Shown: positions 34,293 to 48,900, numbered from the stretch's first letter. The stretch: 64,000 bases of DNA from Chimonanthus salicifolius (GCA_013350335.1 CM023535.1:36426991-36490990), one strand, 5' to 3'. Notes: generated by a model from the sequence alone, not told the origin. Translations and numbers: made by a program.

Positions 34293-37200
34293 ATGCCGCC
34301 AAAGAGAAGAACCCGTCGCAACCCCCAAGTGGAGAGAGAGGTAACACCCCCTCGACAGGAAGAAGAGGTACCACCACCTCATACAGCCGAGGGACAAAAT
34401 AGTATCAACGTAGAAGGTGTACCTCCCGAGTTGAAGGACATAGTTCAAGCGGCAATCGCTTCTGCTCTACAACAACATTCAAGCGGCAATGCGACCGCTA
34501 GCGACTCCAATAAACGAAAGATGGTCAAGGACTTCCAACAACAGCGCCCTCCCTACTTCAAGGGAAAGGAAGGGGCTGTGGGAGCGGAACACTGGTTAAA
34601 AAGGGTCAACCAAATCTTGAATTTGCTCCAGATTTCCAATACTTCTGATAAGATCTTATTAGCCACATCCCAACTGATCGAGGATGCCGGTAGTTGGTGG
34701 GAAGTGGTAGAAAAGCAACAAGCATTGATACCGGAAGGAGAAAGGATACCCATGACATGGGAGTGGTTCTCGGCCACCTTCCTAGAACAATTCTTTTCGG
34801 AGGAAGAAAGAGAGAGCCAGACTGAAGCTTTCATCTCACTGGTACAGGGCAACATGACAGTGGCGGAGTATCACAGAGAATTTCTTAAACTGTCTATCTA
34901 TGGGTTCTATATGGTGGATACTGAACACCGAAGGGCCCGTAAGTTTGAACGGGGCCTTCGGCCAAGCATCAAGAATAGAGTAACCATTTTCAAAGAGCCC
35001 ACACTAGCGGGGGTGGTTAGCAAGGCCACCATTGCAGAAAAGGAACTAAATGAGATAGTGCGGTTCGACAACCGGCGAGGGCAGGGTGGGCGGGGAACAT
35101 TCCAACCCAACAAGAAGTTCCGTCCAAATCATAGCAGACCCTCACCCTCCACGGGATCTACCGGGAGCTTTCGCCCTAGTCAGCCTTCTACATCAGCATC
35201 AGTCACACAGGTTCCCCGGGGAGGGAACACCTGTTATCAGTGTGGCCAACAGGGCCACTACAAGAGAGAGTGTCCACAGACTAGCCGACCCTCCAACTTC
35301 AGGGGCCCTTTCCGCCCTCCAACTAGACCGACACAGTCGCGGGGAGGCAGAACATATAATCAGGCGGGGCGGGCACCAAAACCTGTGGGATCTGGACGAC
35401 TCTTCACCATACCATCTCCAATAGCAGTGGACCGTTCAGTGATGCAAGGTATGGCTGTAATTGGTAGTTCCTATGCTATTACTTTATTTGACTCTGGAGC
35501 ATCGCATTCATTCATATCTGCTGCATTCATATCTGCCACGGGTACACTAGTACAAAACCTGTCCACATCACTCACCATTGTATCCCCCGTCGGAGACACA
35601 TCATTAGGACTAATATGTACGGCATTGAACACGGAACTTGCGGGATTCAGATTCGAGTTCGATTATTTAGTAATCGATATGGCGGAATATGATGTCATTT
35701 TTGGCATGGACTGGTTGACTACGTATCAGGCCCATATTGACTGCCATCTTCGTAGGGTAACATTTTGGTCACCCGAAGGAAAGCGGTACATGGTACACGC
35801 TGACAGGCAGGGTATCCCTAGAAGACTGCAGGAGGAATTGAACCATCTTGCCTTGAACAACCTCAGATTAGATAAGGCACCAACGGTTGAACTTCCAGCG
35901 GTAGTAGCAGATTTTGCCGAGGTATTCCCAATAGAACTCCCTGGTTTGCCACCCAAGAGGGAGATAGACTTTGAAATAAAATTATACCCCGGCGCCGCTC
36001 CAGTATCATTACCCCATTATAGGATGGCGCCAGCTGAGATGACCGAACTGAAGAAGCAAATTGATGAACTGCTCAGACTAGGCTTCATTCGGAACAGTAC
36101 ATCCGCATGGGGAGCCCCAGTGTTATTTGTGAAAAAGAAAGACGGTACCCTACGAATGTGTGTGGACTATAGGAAATTAAATCAGTTGACTGTCAGGAAC
36201 AAGTATCCCCTACCCCGGATTGATGATCTGTTTGATCAACTTAGGGGTTCCTCTCATTTCTCTAAGATTGACCTGATGTCCGGATACCATCAAATTCGGG
36301 TTAGAGAAGAGGACATAGAGAAGACAGCCTTCAGGACACGGTATGGTCTATATGAATATGTAGTCATGCCGTTTGGACTTACTAATGCACCGGCAGTGTT
36401 CATGGACTTGATGAATAGAATATTCCGTCGATACCTAGATCAGTTTGTGATCGTATTCATCGATGATATTCTGATCTACTCCAAAAGTCAGAATGAACAT
36501 GCCGAGCACCTGCGGATAGTCCTAGACACCTTGCGGAAGAACCAATTGTATGCCAAAGCAAGCAAATGTGAATTTTGGTTATCTGAAGTCAACTTCTTGG
36601 GGCACATCATATCAGAGGAAGGTATAGCCGTGGACCCGGCTAAGGTGGCAGCAGTCAAGGAATGGAAAGTGCCGACAAATGTGACCGAAATCCGCAGTTT
36701 TCTGGGATTGGCCGGTTACTATCGGAAATTCATCATGGACTTCTCCAAGATTGCGGCTCCACTTACCCGACTCACTCAGAAAGGAGTCAAGTTTGAGTGG
36801 TCCAATCTGTGCAATCAAAGATTTGAGGAGCTTAAGGAAAGGCTTACGACCGCTCCTATTCTGATCTTACCGGAAAGAGGCAAAAATTATGAAGTATACT
36901 GTGATGCCTCCGGTGAGGGACTGGGGTGTACACTCAGTCAAAGTAATCGTGCAGTGGCGTATGGATCAAGACAGTTGAAAATTCATGAACGCCATTATCC
37001 CACACATGATCTAGAATTAGCAGCGGTAGTCTTCGCTCTCAAAAGCTGGAGACACTACCTCTATGGTGAAAAGTTTGAGGTGTTCTCGGATCACAAAAGT
37101 TTGAAATACTTATTTGATCAGAAAGAACTCAATATGAGACAGCGTAGATGGATGGAATATCTGGCGGATTATGAGTTCGCACTTCGGTATCATCCGGGCA

Positions 37201-38780
37201 AGGCGAACAAAGTGGCGGATGCCCTCAGCCGCTTGTCACATGCGACAGTAGCCAGCATGATCAGGACGGAATGGGAGGTACTGAATACCATCAGAGAATT
37301 TAAACTCTACCTCAATAATCATGGGACCATATATAATCTGATCATACGATCCAACATGGTCTCTGAGATTGAACGGGAGCAACGGACAGATCCAGAGATG
37401 GAGGAGATCTGGGCTAAAATGTCTACCGGTGAGGTTGTACCGGAGTGGGAATTACGACCAGGACAGGGTCTTATGTTCCGAGGTAGGACATACGTACCTA
37501 GGAATTGCAGAAGAGAGTTGCTGATTGAAGCACACCAAACCAAACTCTCTATCCACCCGGGCAGCACGAAGATGTACCATGATCTTAAGAGGCACTATTG
37601 GTGGCATGGACTTAAGAAAGACGTGGCAGAGTTTGTTGCTCGTTGCTTAACATGTCAACAGGTTAAGGCAGAACATCGGAAACCGCCAGGCTTACTCGCA
37701 CCCTTACCAGTACCAGAATGGAAATGGGAACACATATCCATGGACTTTGTAACAGGGTTGCCAAGGTCATCCAAGGGCAACGATGCAATATGGGTCATAG
37801 TGGACCGGTTGACCAAGTCTACACATTTCCTTCCCATCAAAATGACAGATTCATCAGAGACTTTGGGTCGACGGTACATCCGGGAGATCATCAGGTTACA
37901 TGGTATTCCCCGGTCTATTGTATCCGACAGGGATGGCCGATTCACCGGCAGAGTATGGCAAGGCTTGCAGTCGGCTATGGGAACCGACGTATTAACTAGC
38001 ACAGCATTTCATCCACAGACTGATGGACAGTCAGAGAGGACGATACAGACGCTGGAAGATATGCTGAGAGCATGCATGCTAGACTTCAAGGGCGGATGGG
38101 AGGATCATCTGCCACTGGTGGAGTTCTTTTACAATAACAGTTACCAGGCAAGTCTCCAGATGGCTCCGTTTGAGGCCTTGTATGGTAGACCGTGTAGATC
38201 GCCAGTGTGTTGGACGGAGGCCGGTGAGCCTGCGTTGATCGGACCAGATTTGGTTGCAGAGACTACAGCGCAGATTAAGCTAATACGGCAACATCTACTC
38301 ACTGCACAGAACCGTCAGAAGAGCTATGCCGACAAGAGGAGAAGGTTCCTCGAGTTTGAGGTGGGAGACTTAGTGTTCTTAAAAGTCTCGCCACGGAAAG
38401 GACACATGAGGTTCGGAAAGAAAGGGAAACTGTCACCTAGATTTGTGCGGCCGTTTCCAATACTGAAGAGGGTGGGAGGGGTAGCTTATCAGTTAGCGCT
38501 CCCTCCACAGCTGTCATCTCTACATGATGTGTTTCATGTGTCCATGCTGAGAAAGTACAATCCTGATCCTTCTCATGTAATAAATGTTCAAGACATCGAT
38601 GTACAAAGCGATGTGACATATGTGGAGAAGCCGGTCAGAGTTATTGAAAGCGAACAAAGGGTGCTACGGAACCGCGCCATTCAGTTCGTCAAGGTGGTAT
38701 GGGAACGACATGGCAGTGAAGAAACCACCTGGGAACTTGAGTCGGAGATGAAAACCGCTTACCCGGAACTCTTCGCATGA
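34293..38780 (+). CDS. gag-pol: E2 gag-pol polyprotein (1495 aa) with chromodomain
   Basis: Single open frame from the ATG at 34293 (MPPKRRTRR, a basic start). In order: gag domain, CCHC knuckle (C314-C327), protease (DSGA, D400), reverse transcriptase (VDYRKLN with R627; FIDD with D724/D725), RNase H (CDASGEG, D871), integrase (D1151, D1212, E1248, 35 residues between the last two), GPF region and C-terminal chromodomain. It is closely related to the E1 protein from gag onward, with a shorter N-terminus. Oddities: the GPF motif reads RPF (Arg1386, codon 38448-38450) and VEFSYNNS reads VEFFYNNS, while E3 has GPF. Catalytic residues are all present, so the copy might still be active, subject to these two changes. 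Confidence 0.95.
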   Translation: MPPKRRTRRNPQVEREVTPPRQEEEVPPPHTAEGQNSINVEGVPPELKDIVQAAIASALQQHSSGNATASDSNKRKMVKDFQQQRPPYFKGKEGAVGAEHWLKRVNQILNLLQISNTSDKILLATSQLIEDAGSWWEVVEKQQALIPEGERIPMTWEWFSATFLEQFFSEEERESQTEAFISLVQGNMTVAEYHREFLKLSIYGFYMVDTEHRRARKFERGLRPSIKNRVTIFKEPTLAGVVSKATIAEKELNEIVRFDNRRGQGGRGTFQPNKKFRPNHSRPSPSTGSTGSFRPSQPSTSASVTQVPRGGNTCYQCGQQGHYKRECPQTSRPSNFRGPFRPPTRPTQSRGGRTYNQAGRAPKPVGSGRLFTIPSPIAVDRSVMQGMAVIGSSYAITLFDSGASHSFISAAFISATGTLVQNLSTSLTIVSPVGDTSLGLICTALNTELAGFRFEFDYLVIDMAEYDVIFGMDWLTTYQAHIDCHLRRVTFWSPEGKRYMVHADRQGIPRRLQEELNHLALNNLRLDKAPTVELPAVVADFAEVFPIELPGLPPKREIDFEIKLYPGAAPVSLPHYRMAPAEMTELKKQIDELLRLGFIRNSTSAWGAPVLFVKKKDGTLRMCVDYRKLNQLTVRNKYPLPRIDDLFDQLRGSSHFSKIDLMSGYHQIRVREEDIEKTAFRTRYGLYEYVVMPFGLTNAPAVFMDLMNRIFRRYLDQFVIVFIDDILIYSKSQNEHAEHLRIVLDTLRKNQLYAKASKCEFWLSEVNFLGHIISEEGIAVDPAKVAAVKEWKVPTNVTEIRSFLGLAGYYRKFIMDFSKIAAPLTRLTQKGVKFEWSNLCNQRFEELKERLTTAPILILPERGKNYEVYCDASGEGLGCTLSQSNRAVAYGSRQLKIHERHYPTHDLELAAVVFALKSWRHYLYGEKFEVFSDHKSLKYLFDQKELNMRQRRWMEYLADYEFALRYHPGKANKVADALSRLSHATVASMIRTEWEVLNTIREFKLYLNNHGTIYNLIIRSNMVSEIEREQRTDPEMEEIWAKMSTGEVVPEWELRPGQGLMFRGRTYVPRNCRRELLIEAHQTKLSIHPGSTKMYHDLKRHYWWHGLKKDVAEFVARCLTCQQVKAEHRKPPGLLAPLPVPEWKWEHISMDFVTGLPRSSKGNDAIWVIVDRLTKSTHFLPIKMTDSSETLGRRYIREIIRLHGIPRSIVSDRDGRFTGRVWQGLQSAMGTDVLTSTAFHPQTDGQSERTIQTLEDMLRACMLDFKGGWEDHLPLVEFFYNNSYQASLQMAPFEALYGRPCRSPVCWTEAGEPALIGPDLVAETTAQIKLIRQHLLTAQNRQKSYADKRRRFLEFEVGDLVFLKVSPRKGHMRFGKKGKLSPRFVRPFPILKRVGGVAYQLALPPQLSSLHDVFHVSMLRKYNPDPSHVINVQDIDVQSDVTYVEKPVRVIESEQRVLRNRAIQFVKVVWERHGSEETTWELESEMKTAYPELFA

Positions 38781-38827
38781 GTTGTTTTGGACCCCTACTT
38801 CACTCGAATTTTCGGGACGAAAATTTC

Positions 38828-38836
38828 AAAAGAGGA
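38828..38836 (+). other. E2 polypurine tract
   Basis: AAAAGAGGA, 6 bases before the 3' LTR, preceded by the conserved TTTTCGGGACGAAAATTT. It matches the tract at 63341-63348 of E3 on the other strand. Confidence 0.78.
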
Positions 38837-38842
38837 TTCTAT

Positions 38843-41800
38843 TGTAATAACCCGAATTTTTGATAAATATATATATTGGCATTTATTCATTTTAAATTGA
38901 AGTTTGATGTAATAAAATGCCAAATGGACCAAATTTTGGGACAATGGCCCAAGGATGGCCCAATTGGGCCATGGGTTGGATGAAATCCATTAAATGGGTC
39001 AATGAGAACTAATCGGGTCAACGATGGTCAAAGTGGGCCCGATAGCCATGTGGGGCCCAATGGATCAAAATCGGTTCAAATCCTAAGGTAAGTGGAAAAT
39101 GAGGGAATCTAATTGGGCCATGGGCCCAATGGTTACCCAATAAACCTTGAATTGAAATTGATACATGTAATTGGTCAATTTGGGTCAAAGAGCCATGTGG
39201 GACCCAATGGGCCAAGGTAACTAAGCCCTAAGATAAATGGGTAAGACAAGAATCAAATTGGGCCATGGGCCCAATGATGATCCAATAAAAAGGATATAAT
39301 TAATAAAATTTAAATCACCTAAATTAGGTGATAAATGGACCAATGCAACATGGCCAATGGGGCCCACCTCCACCTCACCCATTGAAGTGGCGTGTGGACC
39401 CAAGAGTAGTGGGGCCGACCACCATGGTTGACTTAGTCAACCATGGGTGGATCATAGAGGGAAATTAATGGGATTAAATTAAATAGAAAGTGATTAATTA
39501 AATTAATCAAGGGATCAAGGTGATCTAAGTTAATCAACCTAAGATTAAAATGGTCAAATGGTTAAGTGGTCAAAACCACTCCTACAAACACAAACCACCT
39601 CAAGAAAACACAAATTAAAACCATGGGCTTGAATGGTGGTTGGATCTCAACCACCACCACCAAAGTCAAGCCAACCCATGCTTGGTTGGTGAGAAAGTTA
39701 ATGCTTGAGTGAAGACCACTCCAACCACCTCCATCTCATTTCAAACTACCCATTTGACTCTAGCCCTCCACACACACAAGGAAATTCGTTTTTCACCTTG
39801 CAAGGAGAAAGTGAAGAAAACTTAGAAGAAAAAAAGAAGAGAAGAAGAGAAGAAAAGAGGTGGAATATTGGATTCAACTCTTGAAGATCAAGAATTACCA
39901 TTCTTCATCTCCCACTCTTCCCCTCTCTCTAAACCTAACACTATCTTAGCCAATCCAAGCATGTCCCACCATTGATCAAGCTCATCTAGCCGATCATCAA
40001 GAAGAGAAAGAAGGAGAAAGGGCTAAGGAAAACGAAGAAGAAAGGAGGCCAAAGAGGTTGACGGGAGCGACAAAGACCGGAGGAGTCGTCGGGCGGTAAG
40101 ATTTCTTTAAACAAAGATTTTATTTTAGGAATATAAAATCCATTTCTTAGACTAAATGTGGCCAAAAACGTGGTGGGCCATGGATCTAGGATCCATCAAA
40201 AGATAAGATAAGAAATGGATAAAAATGGAGGAATGGATTAAGAAATGGAAGAATGGAATTTCTAAATAGAATTTTTAAGTCTTTATTAAGCATAGGAAAA
40301 TGGAAATTTTGATGGATTGGATGGACCTTAGGGTTCGGCCATGTAGCATGGCCGAACCCCATGGTAAATGGTGATGAATTTATTAAGATGTTAAGGTTTG
40401 AAAATGATGGAGAATGGTTAGGGTTTCAAGGGTTAAATGTAGGCAAATTTTTGGAAAAAGTTTTATGATGAAATCCATGGATGATGTTTTAGAATTTTTT
40501 TGGAACTATGGTGATGGTTAATTATTTTTATAAGAATAGAAAGATGGAAAATGATGGAGAAAATGATAGTTGTAAATGGATTTCCAAAATGTATGACACA
40601 AGTTTTAAATGGACCAAATGAATGATATTAATGATTTTAAATGGAATTTTTAACAAGAAAAATCATGGACAAATATTCATAGAACTTTGGTCTTAAATGG
40701 CTCTAAGAAAGGTGGGCCATGAACCATGGGTTCGGCCATGGTGTATGGCCGAACCCTATGGTAATGGTTTGAGAACTTTAGACATGGAAAATAATGTGGA
40801 GGAATGGGAATTTGAATAGATGGGTAAGTATGGTATATGGTAATTTTTTTATGATGGAAAAGTATTGAAAATGGTTAAGAAAAATGGATGGATTGTATGG
40901 ATGGTTCAAGTATGATATGTGATGTTGGTGATTTAAAGGGATGATTTAATTTTCATTGGAGGTATGTTTAAATGGGTAATTGAAACCAAGAAAAATGGGG
41001 AAAGAAACATCATGGGTTCGGCCATGGTGTATGGCCGAACCCATGACCCAAATTTTGATCAATTTTAGGCTAAGGTTAAATGCATGTATCAATGCTTAGG
41101 AGTTTGATTTAAAGGGCCAAAATGATTTAAGTTTTTGTGATTTTAAATTGGATTATTTTGGGACAAAACTTAGTCTTTGAAAATGGTATCCATAAAGGTG
41201 AACCTTAGGGTAGTGATTAGTGGCTTTAATAAATGGAAAATAATGTAGAAGAATACTAGATTTTGATGGATTTATAAAAATGATGTGTGGGCCACACCTT
41301 AGGCCAAAATGTGGAATTAGGTGTGGGAGTAATTATTTTTCAAAATTAAATATTAGGTGGCTGATTTTATGATGTAAGGTCATGATTGAATGGACCTAAG
41401 TATGAATGAATCTTGGACTTAGAATGCACATAAATGAATGGATGATTTACCATGGAAGGAGAGTGGCAAAACCGTAATTTGTGGCCACATTGAAGGACCA
41501 TGGGTTTGACCATGGTACATGGCCAAACCCTATGGGGGTTGGACATGAAAATGGAAATATTATGAATGGTTAAGTAAAGCGATTAGTTGCTGCGTTTTAG
41601 GCTCGCAAATTGGAATTTTAAATTTAGCCAAAATTGGATCTATGTATGAGTCTAGAACCAATGGATAATGGGCTAAGTTAGGGACTTAATCATAGACGAT
41701 GTATGGACTAATTCGGTAAATGTAATAAGGTATCGGGCGTCGCAAACGGTACGCGATCGGCGACCGGATTATCGAACAGGAAGCATAACGGAACGCGACA

Positions 41801-42926
41801 CAGTATTCGGTAGGATTCCTACCTCTTTGTAAGCGATGGATATGTGATGGTGTTTTAAATTATTTTGATTTGGCTTATGATGGATTTATGAGTATGATTT
41901 ATCTTATGATGAATTTTAAATTATGAAGCATATGGTTTATATTTTAATATTATGCATTATATGACTATGTATGATATGTCAAGTATATGGGATACATATA
42001 TATTACATAGCATAATGCACTACATCTCATGCATGGCATGGGCAGAAAAAAATAAATAAACCGGAGTCCATGCTCCGTCGGGGCGACCGAGAATCAGACA
42101 TGGGGATTGCCTGAGGGTTATAACCGGAGTCCATGCTCCGTCGGGGCGACCGAGAATCAGACATGGGGATAGCCTGAGGGCTATAACCGGAGTCCATGCT
42201 CCGTCGGGGCGACCGAGAAGCAAACATGGGGAACATGATATTGTATGATCATACGGATAATGGGTGGGATACATGACATAAGCACCCATGACATAGCATT
42301 CATCACATACTTATTTTGTTGTATTTTATGTTATCGATATGTGTGTATCACTAATCCATGTGCTAGCCCTACTCGGAGTCCTACTGGGCGCGTTGACTAA
42401 CGCCCTACTTCTACCCTAGCTGATGACGCAGGAGAGGCAGGAAACGGTGGACATACCGGAGGCCAAGCTTAGGAGCTTGGAAAGCGCAGTCTTAGTTTAT
42501 ATTATATTCTACATTTTGGTGATGTAATTTTAAAGTAACTTAGCTTGTCGGGTTGTATAATCTTACATTTCCTGCGATGGTTTGGACGTTACTTATGGAT
42601 GATGCATTTTGTGATACAATCATGAACGTAGGGGCATTTTGGTAAATTCAATGTTATATCTTCCCTTCTATCTAAAAAAACCGGTAGGATAGACTCTATT
42701 ACCATGTTCCGCAATAACTATAATCCGCGAGCTTACTTCCCACGCGTGAATCATTCTCGTGGACTTAGTTCCGCGCACGCGTGGGGTTGGCCAGTTAAGG
42801 GTCGGGCTTTAGAAGCTCGAACTTAACTCGCGTCGTGGCGTCCGCGCCCTCTCTCACTCTTCTATTTAAAAAAAAAAAATAGACTCTGATTTTCGTAAAA
42901 TGGGTGAAATAGGGCGGGGCGTTACA
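38843..42926 (+). repeat. E2 3' LTR
   Basis: 4084 bp, nearly identical to 29699-33780, with the same internal layout shifted by 9144-9145. It is followed by TSD TTAGG and the array. Confidence 0.95.
42061..42232 (+). repeat. 63-bp hairpin-forming tandem repeat in E2 3' LTR
   Basis: Same three units as 32916-33087, with no unit gained or lost since insertion. Confidence 0.88.
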
Positions 42927-45900
42927 TTAGGTTTTTAGGGTTTTAGGGTTTTAGGGTTTTAGGGTTTAGGGTCTAGGGTTTTACGGCTTAGGGTTTTAGG
43001 GGTTTATAGTTTTAAGGTTTTAGGGTTTTAGTGTTTTAGGGTCTAGAGTTTACTGTTTAGGGTTTTAAGATTTTAGGGCTTCGGGTTTAGGGTTTTGGGT
43101 TTTAGGGTTTTAGGATTTAAGGGTTTTAGGGTTTTAGGGTTTGGGGTTTAGGGTTTACGGTTTAAGGTTTTAGGGTTTTAGGGTTTTAGGGTTTAGGGTT
43201 TAGGGTTTAGGGTTTTAGGGTTTTAGGTTGTTGGTTTGAAGGGGTTTAAAGTTTTAGTGTTTAGGTTATAGGGTTTTATGATATGAGCGTTTTAGGGTTT
43301 AGTGTTTACTGTTTAAGGTTTAGAGTTTAGGGTTTTAGTTTTTAGGGTTTAGTATTTTAGGGTTTTAGGATTTTAGGGTTTTAGGATTTAGGTTTAGGGA
43401 TTCGGGTTTAAGGGTTTAGGGGTTTAACGTTTTCGGGTTTAGGTTTAGAGTTTAGGGTTTTAGTGTTTAGGATTTAGGGTTTTAGGGTTTTTGGATTTTA
43501 CGGTTTTAGGGTTTTAGGGTTTAGGGTCTAGGGTTTAGGGTTTAGGGTTTAGGGATGAGGGGTTTAGGGTTTAGGGTTTCAGGGGTTTAAGTGATTAGGG
43601 TTTAAGTTTTTTGGTTTTAGGCTTTTAGGGTTTTAGGGATTTAGGGTTTAGGGTTTAGGGTTTAGGGTTTAGGATTTTAGGGTTTAGGGTTTTAGGGTTA
43701 ACGGTTTTACGGGTTTAGACTTTTAAGGTATTAGGGTTTTGTGATTTTAGGCTTTAGAGTTTAGGGTTTAGGGTTTAGGGTTTATTATTCAGGGTTTTAA
43801 GGGTTTAGGTGTTTAGGGTTAAGGGTTTAGGGTTTTAGGTTTTTGGCTTTTAGGCTTTTAGGCTTTTTAGGTTTTTAGGGTTTAGGGTTTAGGTTTTAAT
43901 GTTTAGGATTTAGGTTTTAGGGTTTTGGGTTTTAGGGTTTTAGGTTTTTATGGTTTTAGGGTTTAGGGTTTAGGTGTTTTAGGGTTTAGGGTTTTAGGGT
44001 TATACGGTTTTAGGGATTAGTGTTTTGGGTTTTCAGTTTAAAGGGTTTAGGATTTAGGGTTTTCGTGTCTTAGGGTTTAAGGTTTTAGGATTTACAGTTT
44101 AGGGTTTAGGGTTTACGGTTTTAGTGGTTATGGTTTTAAGGGTTTAGGGTTTTAGGGCTTTAGGGATTAGGATTTTCGGGTTGAGGGTTTAGGGTTTAGG
44201 GTTTAGAGTTTAGGGTTTAGGTTTTAGGGTTTAAGAGTTTTGGGGTTTAGAGTTTTGGGGTTTAGAGTTTAGGGTTTAGGGTTTAAGGTTTAGTGTTTAG
44301 GGTTTTAGGGTTTTAGGGGTTAAGGGTTTAGGGTTTAGGGTTTTAGGGGTTTAGTGTTTAGGGTTTTAGGGGCTTAGGGTTTTAGGGTTTTAGGGTTTTG
44401 GGTTTTAGGGTTTTGGGGGTTTAGGGTTTTAAGGTTTAGGGTTTAGGGTTTTAGGGTTTAGGGTTTTAGTGTTTTAGGGATTTAGTGTTTAGAGTTTAGG
44501 TTTAGGGTTTAAGGTTTAGTGTTTGTGGTTTAGGGTTTTAGGGTTTTATGGTTTTAGGGTATTAGGTTTGAGGGTTTAAGAATTTAGGGCTTTATGGAGT
44601 AGGGTTTAGGGTTTATGGTTTACCGTTTAGGGTTTAGGGTTTAATGTTGGGGGTTTAGGGTTAGGGTTTAAGTTTAGGGTTTTGGGATTTACATTTTAAG
44701 TTTTAGGGTTTTAGGGTTGTATGGTCATAGATTTAGGGTTTAGGGTTTTACGGTTTTAGGGTATTTGGGTTTAGCGTTTAGGGTGTTAGGGTTTTAGGGT
44801 TTTAGGATATTTGGGTTTAGGGTTTAGTTTTTAGGATTTAGGGTTTAGGTTTTAGGGGTCCAGGGTTATAGGGTTTTAGGGTTTTTGGGTTTAGGGTTTA
44901 TGGTTTAGGGTTTTAGGGTTTTGGGTTTTAGGGAGTTAGGGTTTTAGGGTTTAGGTTTTAGGGTTTTATGATTTGAGGGTTTTATGATTTGAGGGTTTTT
45001 GGATGTAGGGTTTAGGGTTTAGGTGGTTTAGGATTTAGGATTTAGGGTTTAGGGTTTTTGGGTTATACGGTTTTAGGGTTTAGGGTTTTGCATTTTAGGG
45101 TTATAAGGTTTAGGATTTAGGATTTTCGTCTTTTAGCGTTAGGTTTTAGGTTTTACGGTTTAGGGTCTTAGGGCTTTAGGGATTAGGGTTTTCAGGTTGA
45201 GGGTTTAGGGTTTAGGGTTTAGATTTTAGGGTTTAAGAGTTTTTGCGTTTAGAGTTTAGGGTTTAGGGCTTAAGGTTTAGTGTTTAGGGTTTTAGGGTTT
45301 TAGGGGTTAGGGTTTTAGGGGCTTTAGGGTTTTAGGGTTTTAGGGGTTTAGGGGTTTAGGGTTTAGGGTTTTAGGGGCTTAGGGTTTTGGGTTTTAGGGT
45401 TTTAGGGATTTAGGGTTTTATGGTTTAGGGTTATGGGTTTTAGTGTTTTAGGGTTATGGGTTTTAGTGTTTTAGGGGTTTAGTGTTTAGAGTTTAGGTTA
45501 TGGGTTTTAGTGTTTTAGGGGTTTAGTGTTTAGGGTTTAGGGTTTAGGGTTTAGAGTTTATGGTTTAGGGTTTTAGGGTTTTAGGGTTTTAGGGTTGAGG
45601 GTTTCAGAATTTAGGGTTTAAGGTTTTAGGGTTTTATGGATTAGGGTTTAGGGTTTATGGTTTACCGCTTAGGGTTAAGGGTTTAATGTTGAGGGTTTAG
45701 GGTTAGGGTTTAAGGTTTAGGGTTTAGGGTTTACGGTTTAAGTTTTAGGGTTTTAGGGTCATAGATTTAGGGTTTAGGGTTTTAGGGTTTACGGTTTTAG
45801 GGTATTTGGGTTTAAAGTTAAGGGTTTTAGGATTTTAGGGTTTAGGGTTTTATTTTTATGATTTAGGGTTTAGGTTTTAGGGGTGAGGGTTTTAGGGTTT

Positions 45901-48900
45901 TGGGTTTTCGGGATTTAGGGTTTTAGGGTTCAGGTTTTAGGGTTTTAGGATTTGAGTGTTTTTGGATTTAGGGTTAGGGTTAGGGTTTAGGGTTGAGGGT
46001 TTAGTGTTTAGGGTTTAGGGTTTAGGGTTTAGCTTTTAGGGTTTAGGGGTTTAGGGTTTTAGGGGTTTAGGGTATAGGGTGTAGGGTTTAGGGGTTAGGT
46101 TTAGGGTCTTGGGTTTAGGGTTAGGGTTTAGGGTTTAGGGTTTAGAGTTTAGGGTTTTAGGATTTTAGGGTTTAGGGTTTAGGGTTTAGTGTTTAGGGTT
46201 TTGTGGTTAAGGTTTTTGGGTTTTCGGTTTTAGGTCTTATGATTTTAGAATTTTAGGGTTTAGTGTTTAGGGTTTTGGTTTTAGGTTTTTAGGGTTTTAA
46301 TGGTTTAGGGTTTAGGATTTTTCGTTTAGGGTTTTAGGGTTATACGGTTTTAGGGTTAGGGTTTTGGGCTTTTGGTTTAAAGGGTTTAGGATTTAGGGTT
46401 TCCGGGTTTTAGAGTTTAAGGTTTTAGTATTGACGGCTTCGGGTTTAGGGTTTACGGTTTTAGTGGTTAAGGTTTCAAGGGTTTAGGGTTTTAGGGCTTT
46501 AGGGATTAGGGTTGAGGGCTGAGGGTTTAGGGTTTAGGGTTTAGAGTATGCGGTTTAGAGTTTAGGGTTTAGGGTTTAGGGTTTAGTGTTTAGGGTTTTA
46601 GGGGTTTTAAGGGCTTAGGGATTTAGGGTTTTAGGGTTTATGGTTTTGGGTTTAGGATTTTAGAGTTTTAGGGTTTAGGGTTTTAGTGTTTTAGGCGTTT
46701 AGTGTTTAGAGTTTAGGGTTTTAGTGTTTTAGGGGTTTAGTGTTTAGAGTTTAGGGTTTAGGGTTTAGAGTTTGTAGTTTAAGGTTTTAGGGTTTTTTGG
46801 TTTTAGCATTTTAGGGTTCAGGGTTTCAAAATTTAGGGTTTTAGGGATTAGGGTTTAGCGATTATGGCTTGTTATTTAGGGTTTAGGGTTAGGGTTTAGG
46901 GTTTAGGGTTTAGGGTTTAGGGTTTAGGGTTTAGGGTTTTGGGTTTAGGGTCTACGGTTTAAGTTTTAGCATTTTAGGGTTTTGGGGGTCTTAGTTTTAG
47001 GGTTTAGGGTTTTGGGGTTTTGCAGTTTTAGGATTTTAGGGTTTAGAGTTTAGGATTTTAGGGTTTTAGGGTTTATTGTTTAGTGTTTACGGTTGTAAGG
47101 TTTTAGGGGTTTAGGGTTAAGGGTTATAGGGTTTTAGGGGTTGAGGGGTTTAGGGATTTAGGGTTTAGGTTTTAGGGTTTAGGGCTTAAAGTTTAAGGTT
47201 TAGGGTTTAGGGTTTAGGGTTAGGGTTTTAGGGGTTTAATGTTTTAGGGTTTAGGTTTTAGGGTTTTAGGGTTTTAAGGTTTTAGGGTTTAGGGCTTTGG
47301 GTTTAGGGTTTAGGGTTTAGGGTTTAGGGTTTTACGGTTTTAGGGTATTAGGGTTTAGAGTGTCGGGCTTTAGGGTGTTAGGGTTTATTTTTTAGTGTTT
47401 ACGGTTGTAAGGTTTTTGGGGTTTAGGGTTTAGGTTTTAGGGTTTTAGGTTAAACGGCTTTAAGGGTTTAGGGGTTTAGGGATTTAGGGTTTAGGTTTTA
47501 GGGTTTAGAGTTTAGGGTTTAGGGTTTAGGGTTTTAGGGGTTTAATATTTTAGGGTTTAGGTTTTAGGGTTTTAGGGATTTAGGGTTTAGGATTTAGGGT
47601 TTAGGGTCTTGGGTTTAGGGTTAGGGTTTGTGGTTTAGGGTTTAGGTTTTTAGGGTTTAGGGTTTAAGGTTTTTGCGTTTATGGTTTTGGATTTTGGGTT
47701 TTAGGGTTTTAGTATTTTAGGGTTCGGGTTTAGGGTTTAGGTTTTAGGTTTTTAGGGTTTTTATGGTTTAGGGAATAGGATTTAGGGTTTAGGGTTTTAG
47801 GGTTATACGGTTTTAGGGTTTAGGGTTTTGGATTTTAGGGTTATAGGGCTTAGGATTTAGGGTTTTCGGGTTTTAGGGTTTAAGGTTTTAGGATTTACGG
47901 TTTAGGGTTTAGAGTTTACGGTTTTAGTGGTTGAGGTTTTAAGGGTTTAGGGTTTTAGAGCTTTAGGGATTAGGGTTTTCATGTTGAGGGTTGAGGGTTT
48001 AGGGTTTAGGGTTTAGGTTTTTGGGTTTAAGAGTTTTAGGGTTTAGTGTATTAGGGTTTAGTGCTTAGTGTATTAGGGTTTTAGTTTTTTAGGGTTTAGG
48101 GTTTTAGGGGCTTAGGGTTTTAGATTTTGGATTTTAGGGTTTTAGGGGTTTAGGGTTTTAGGGTTTTAGGGTTAGGGTTTATGGTATTAGGGTTTTAGGG
48201 TTTAGGATTTTAGTGTTTTAGGGGTTTGGTGTTTAGAGATTAGGGTTTAGGGTTTAGAGTTTATGGTTTAGGGCTTTAGGGTTTTAGGGTTGAGGGTTTC
48301 AGAATTTAGGGTTTAGGGTTTTAGGTTTTATGGATTAGGGTTTAGGGTTTATGGTTTAGCGTTTAGGGTTTAGGGTTTAATGTTGAGGGTTTAGGGTTAG
48401 GGTTTAGGGTTTATGGTTTATGATTTACGGTTTAAGTTTTAGGGTTTTAGGGTCTTAGATTTAGGTGTTTAGGGTTTTACGGTTTTAGGGTATTAGGGTT
48501 TAGAGTTTAGGGTTTTAGGGTTTTACGGTTTTAGGGTTTAGTGTTTAGTGTTAAGGATTTAGAATTTAGGTTTTAGGGGTTTAGGGTTTTAGGGTTTTTG
48601 GGTTTTTGGATTTAGGGTTTAGGGATTTAGGGTTTAGGGTTTAGGGTTTTAGGGTTTAGGTTTTAGGGTTTTTGGATTTAGGGTTTAGGGTTTGGGATTT
48701 AGGGTTTAGGGTTTGGGATTTAGGGTTTAGGGTTTGGGGTTTAGGGTTTAGAGTTTAGAGTTTAGGGTTTAGGGTTTAGGGTTTAGAGCATATGGTTTAG
48801 GGTTTTAGGGTTTTACGGTTAAGGGTTTCAAAATTTCGGGTTTAGGGTTTTAGGATTTTAGGGATTAGGGTTTAGGGTTTATGGTTTACTGTTTAGGGTT

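Larger units (their letters stand above)
29699..42926 (+). mobile_element. E2: complete Ty3/gypsy chromovirus inserted in the telomere-like array
   Basis: 13,228 bp: 5' LTR 29699-33780, PBS, leader, gag-pol 34293-38780, polypurine tract, 3' LTR 38843-42926. The TSD TTAGG (29694-29698 and 42927-42931) is itself part of a telomere-like unit. The LTRs differ by about four substitutions (for example 30957 C versus 40101 A, and 33299 G versus its A) and two single-base length changes, about 0.1%, so the insertion is recent though probably older than E1. It has no accessory ORF upstream of gag. Confidence 0.96.
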
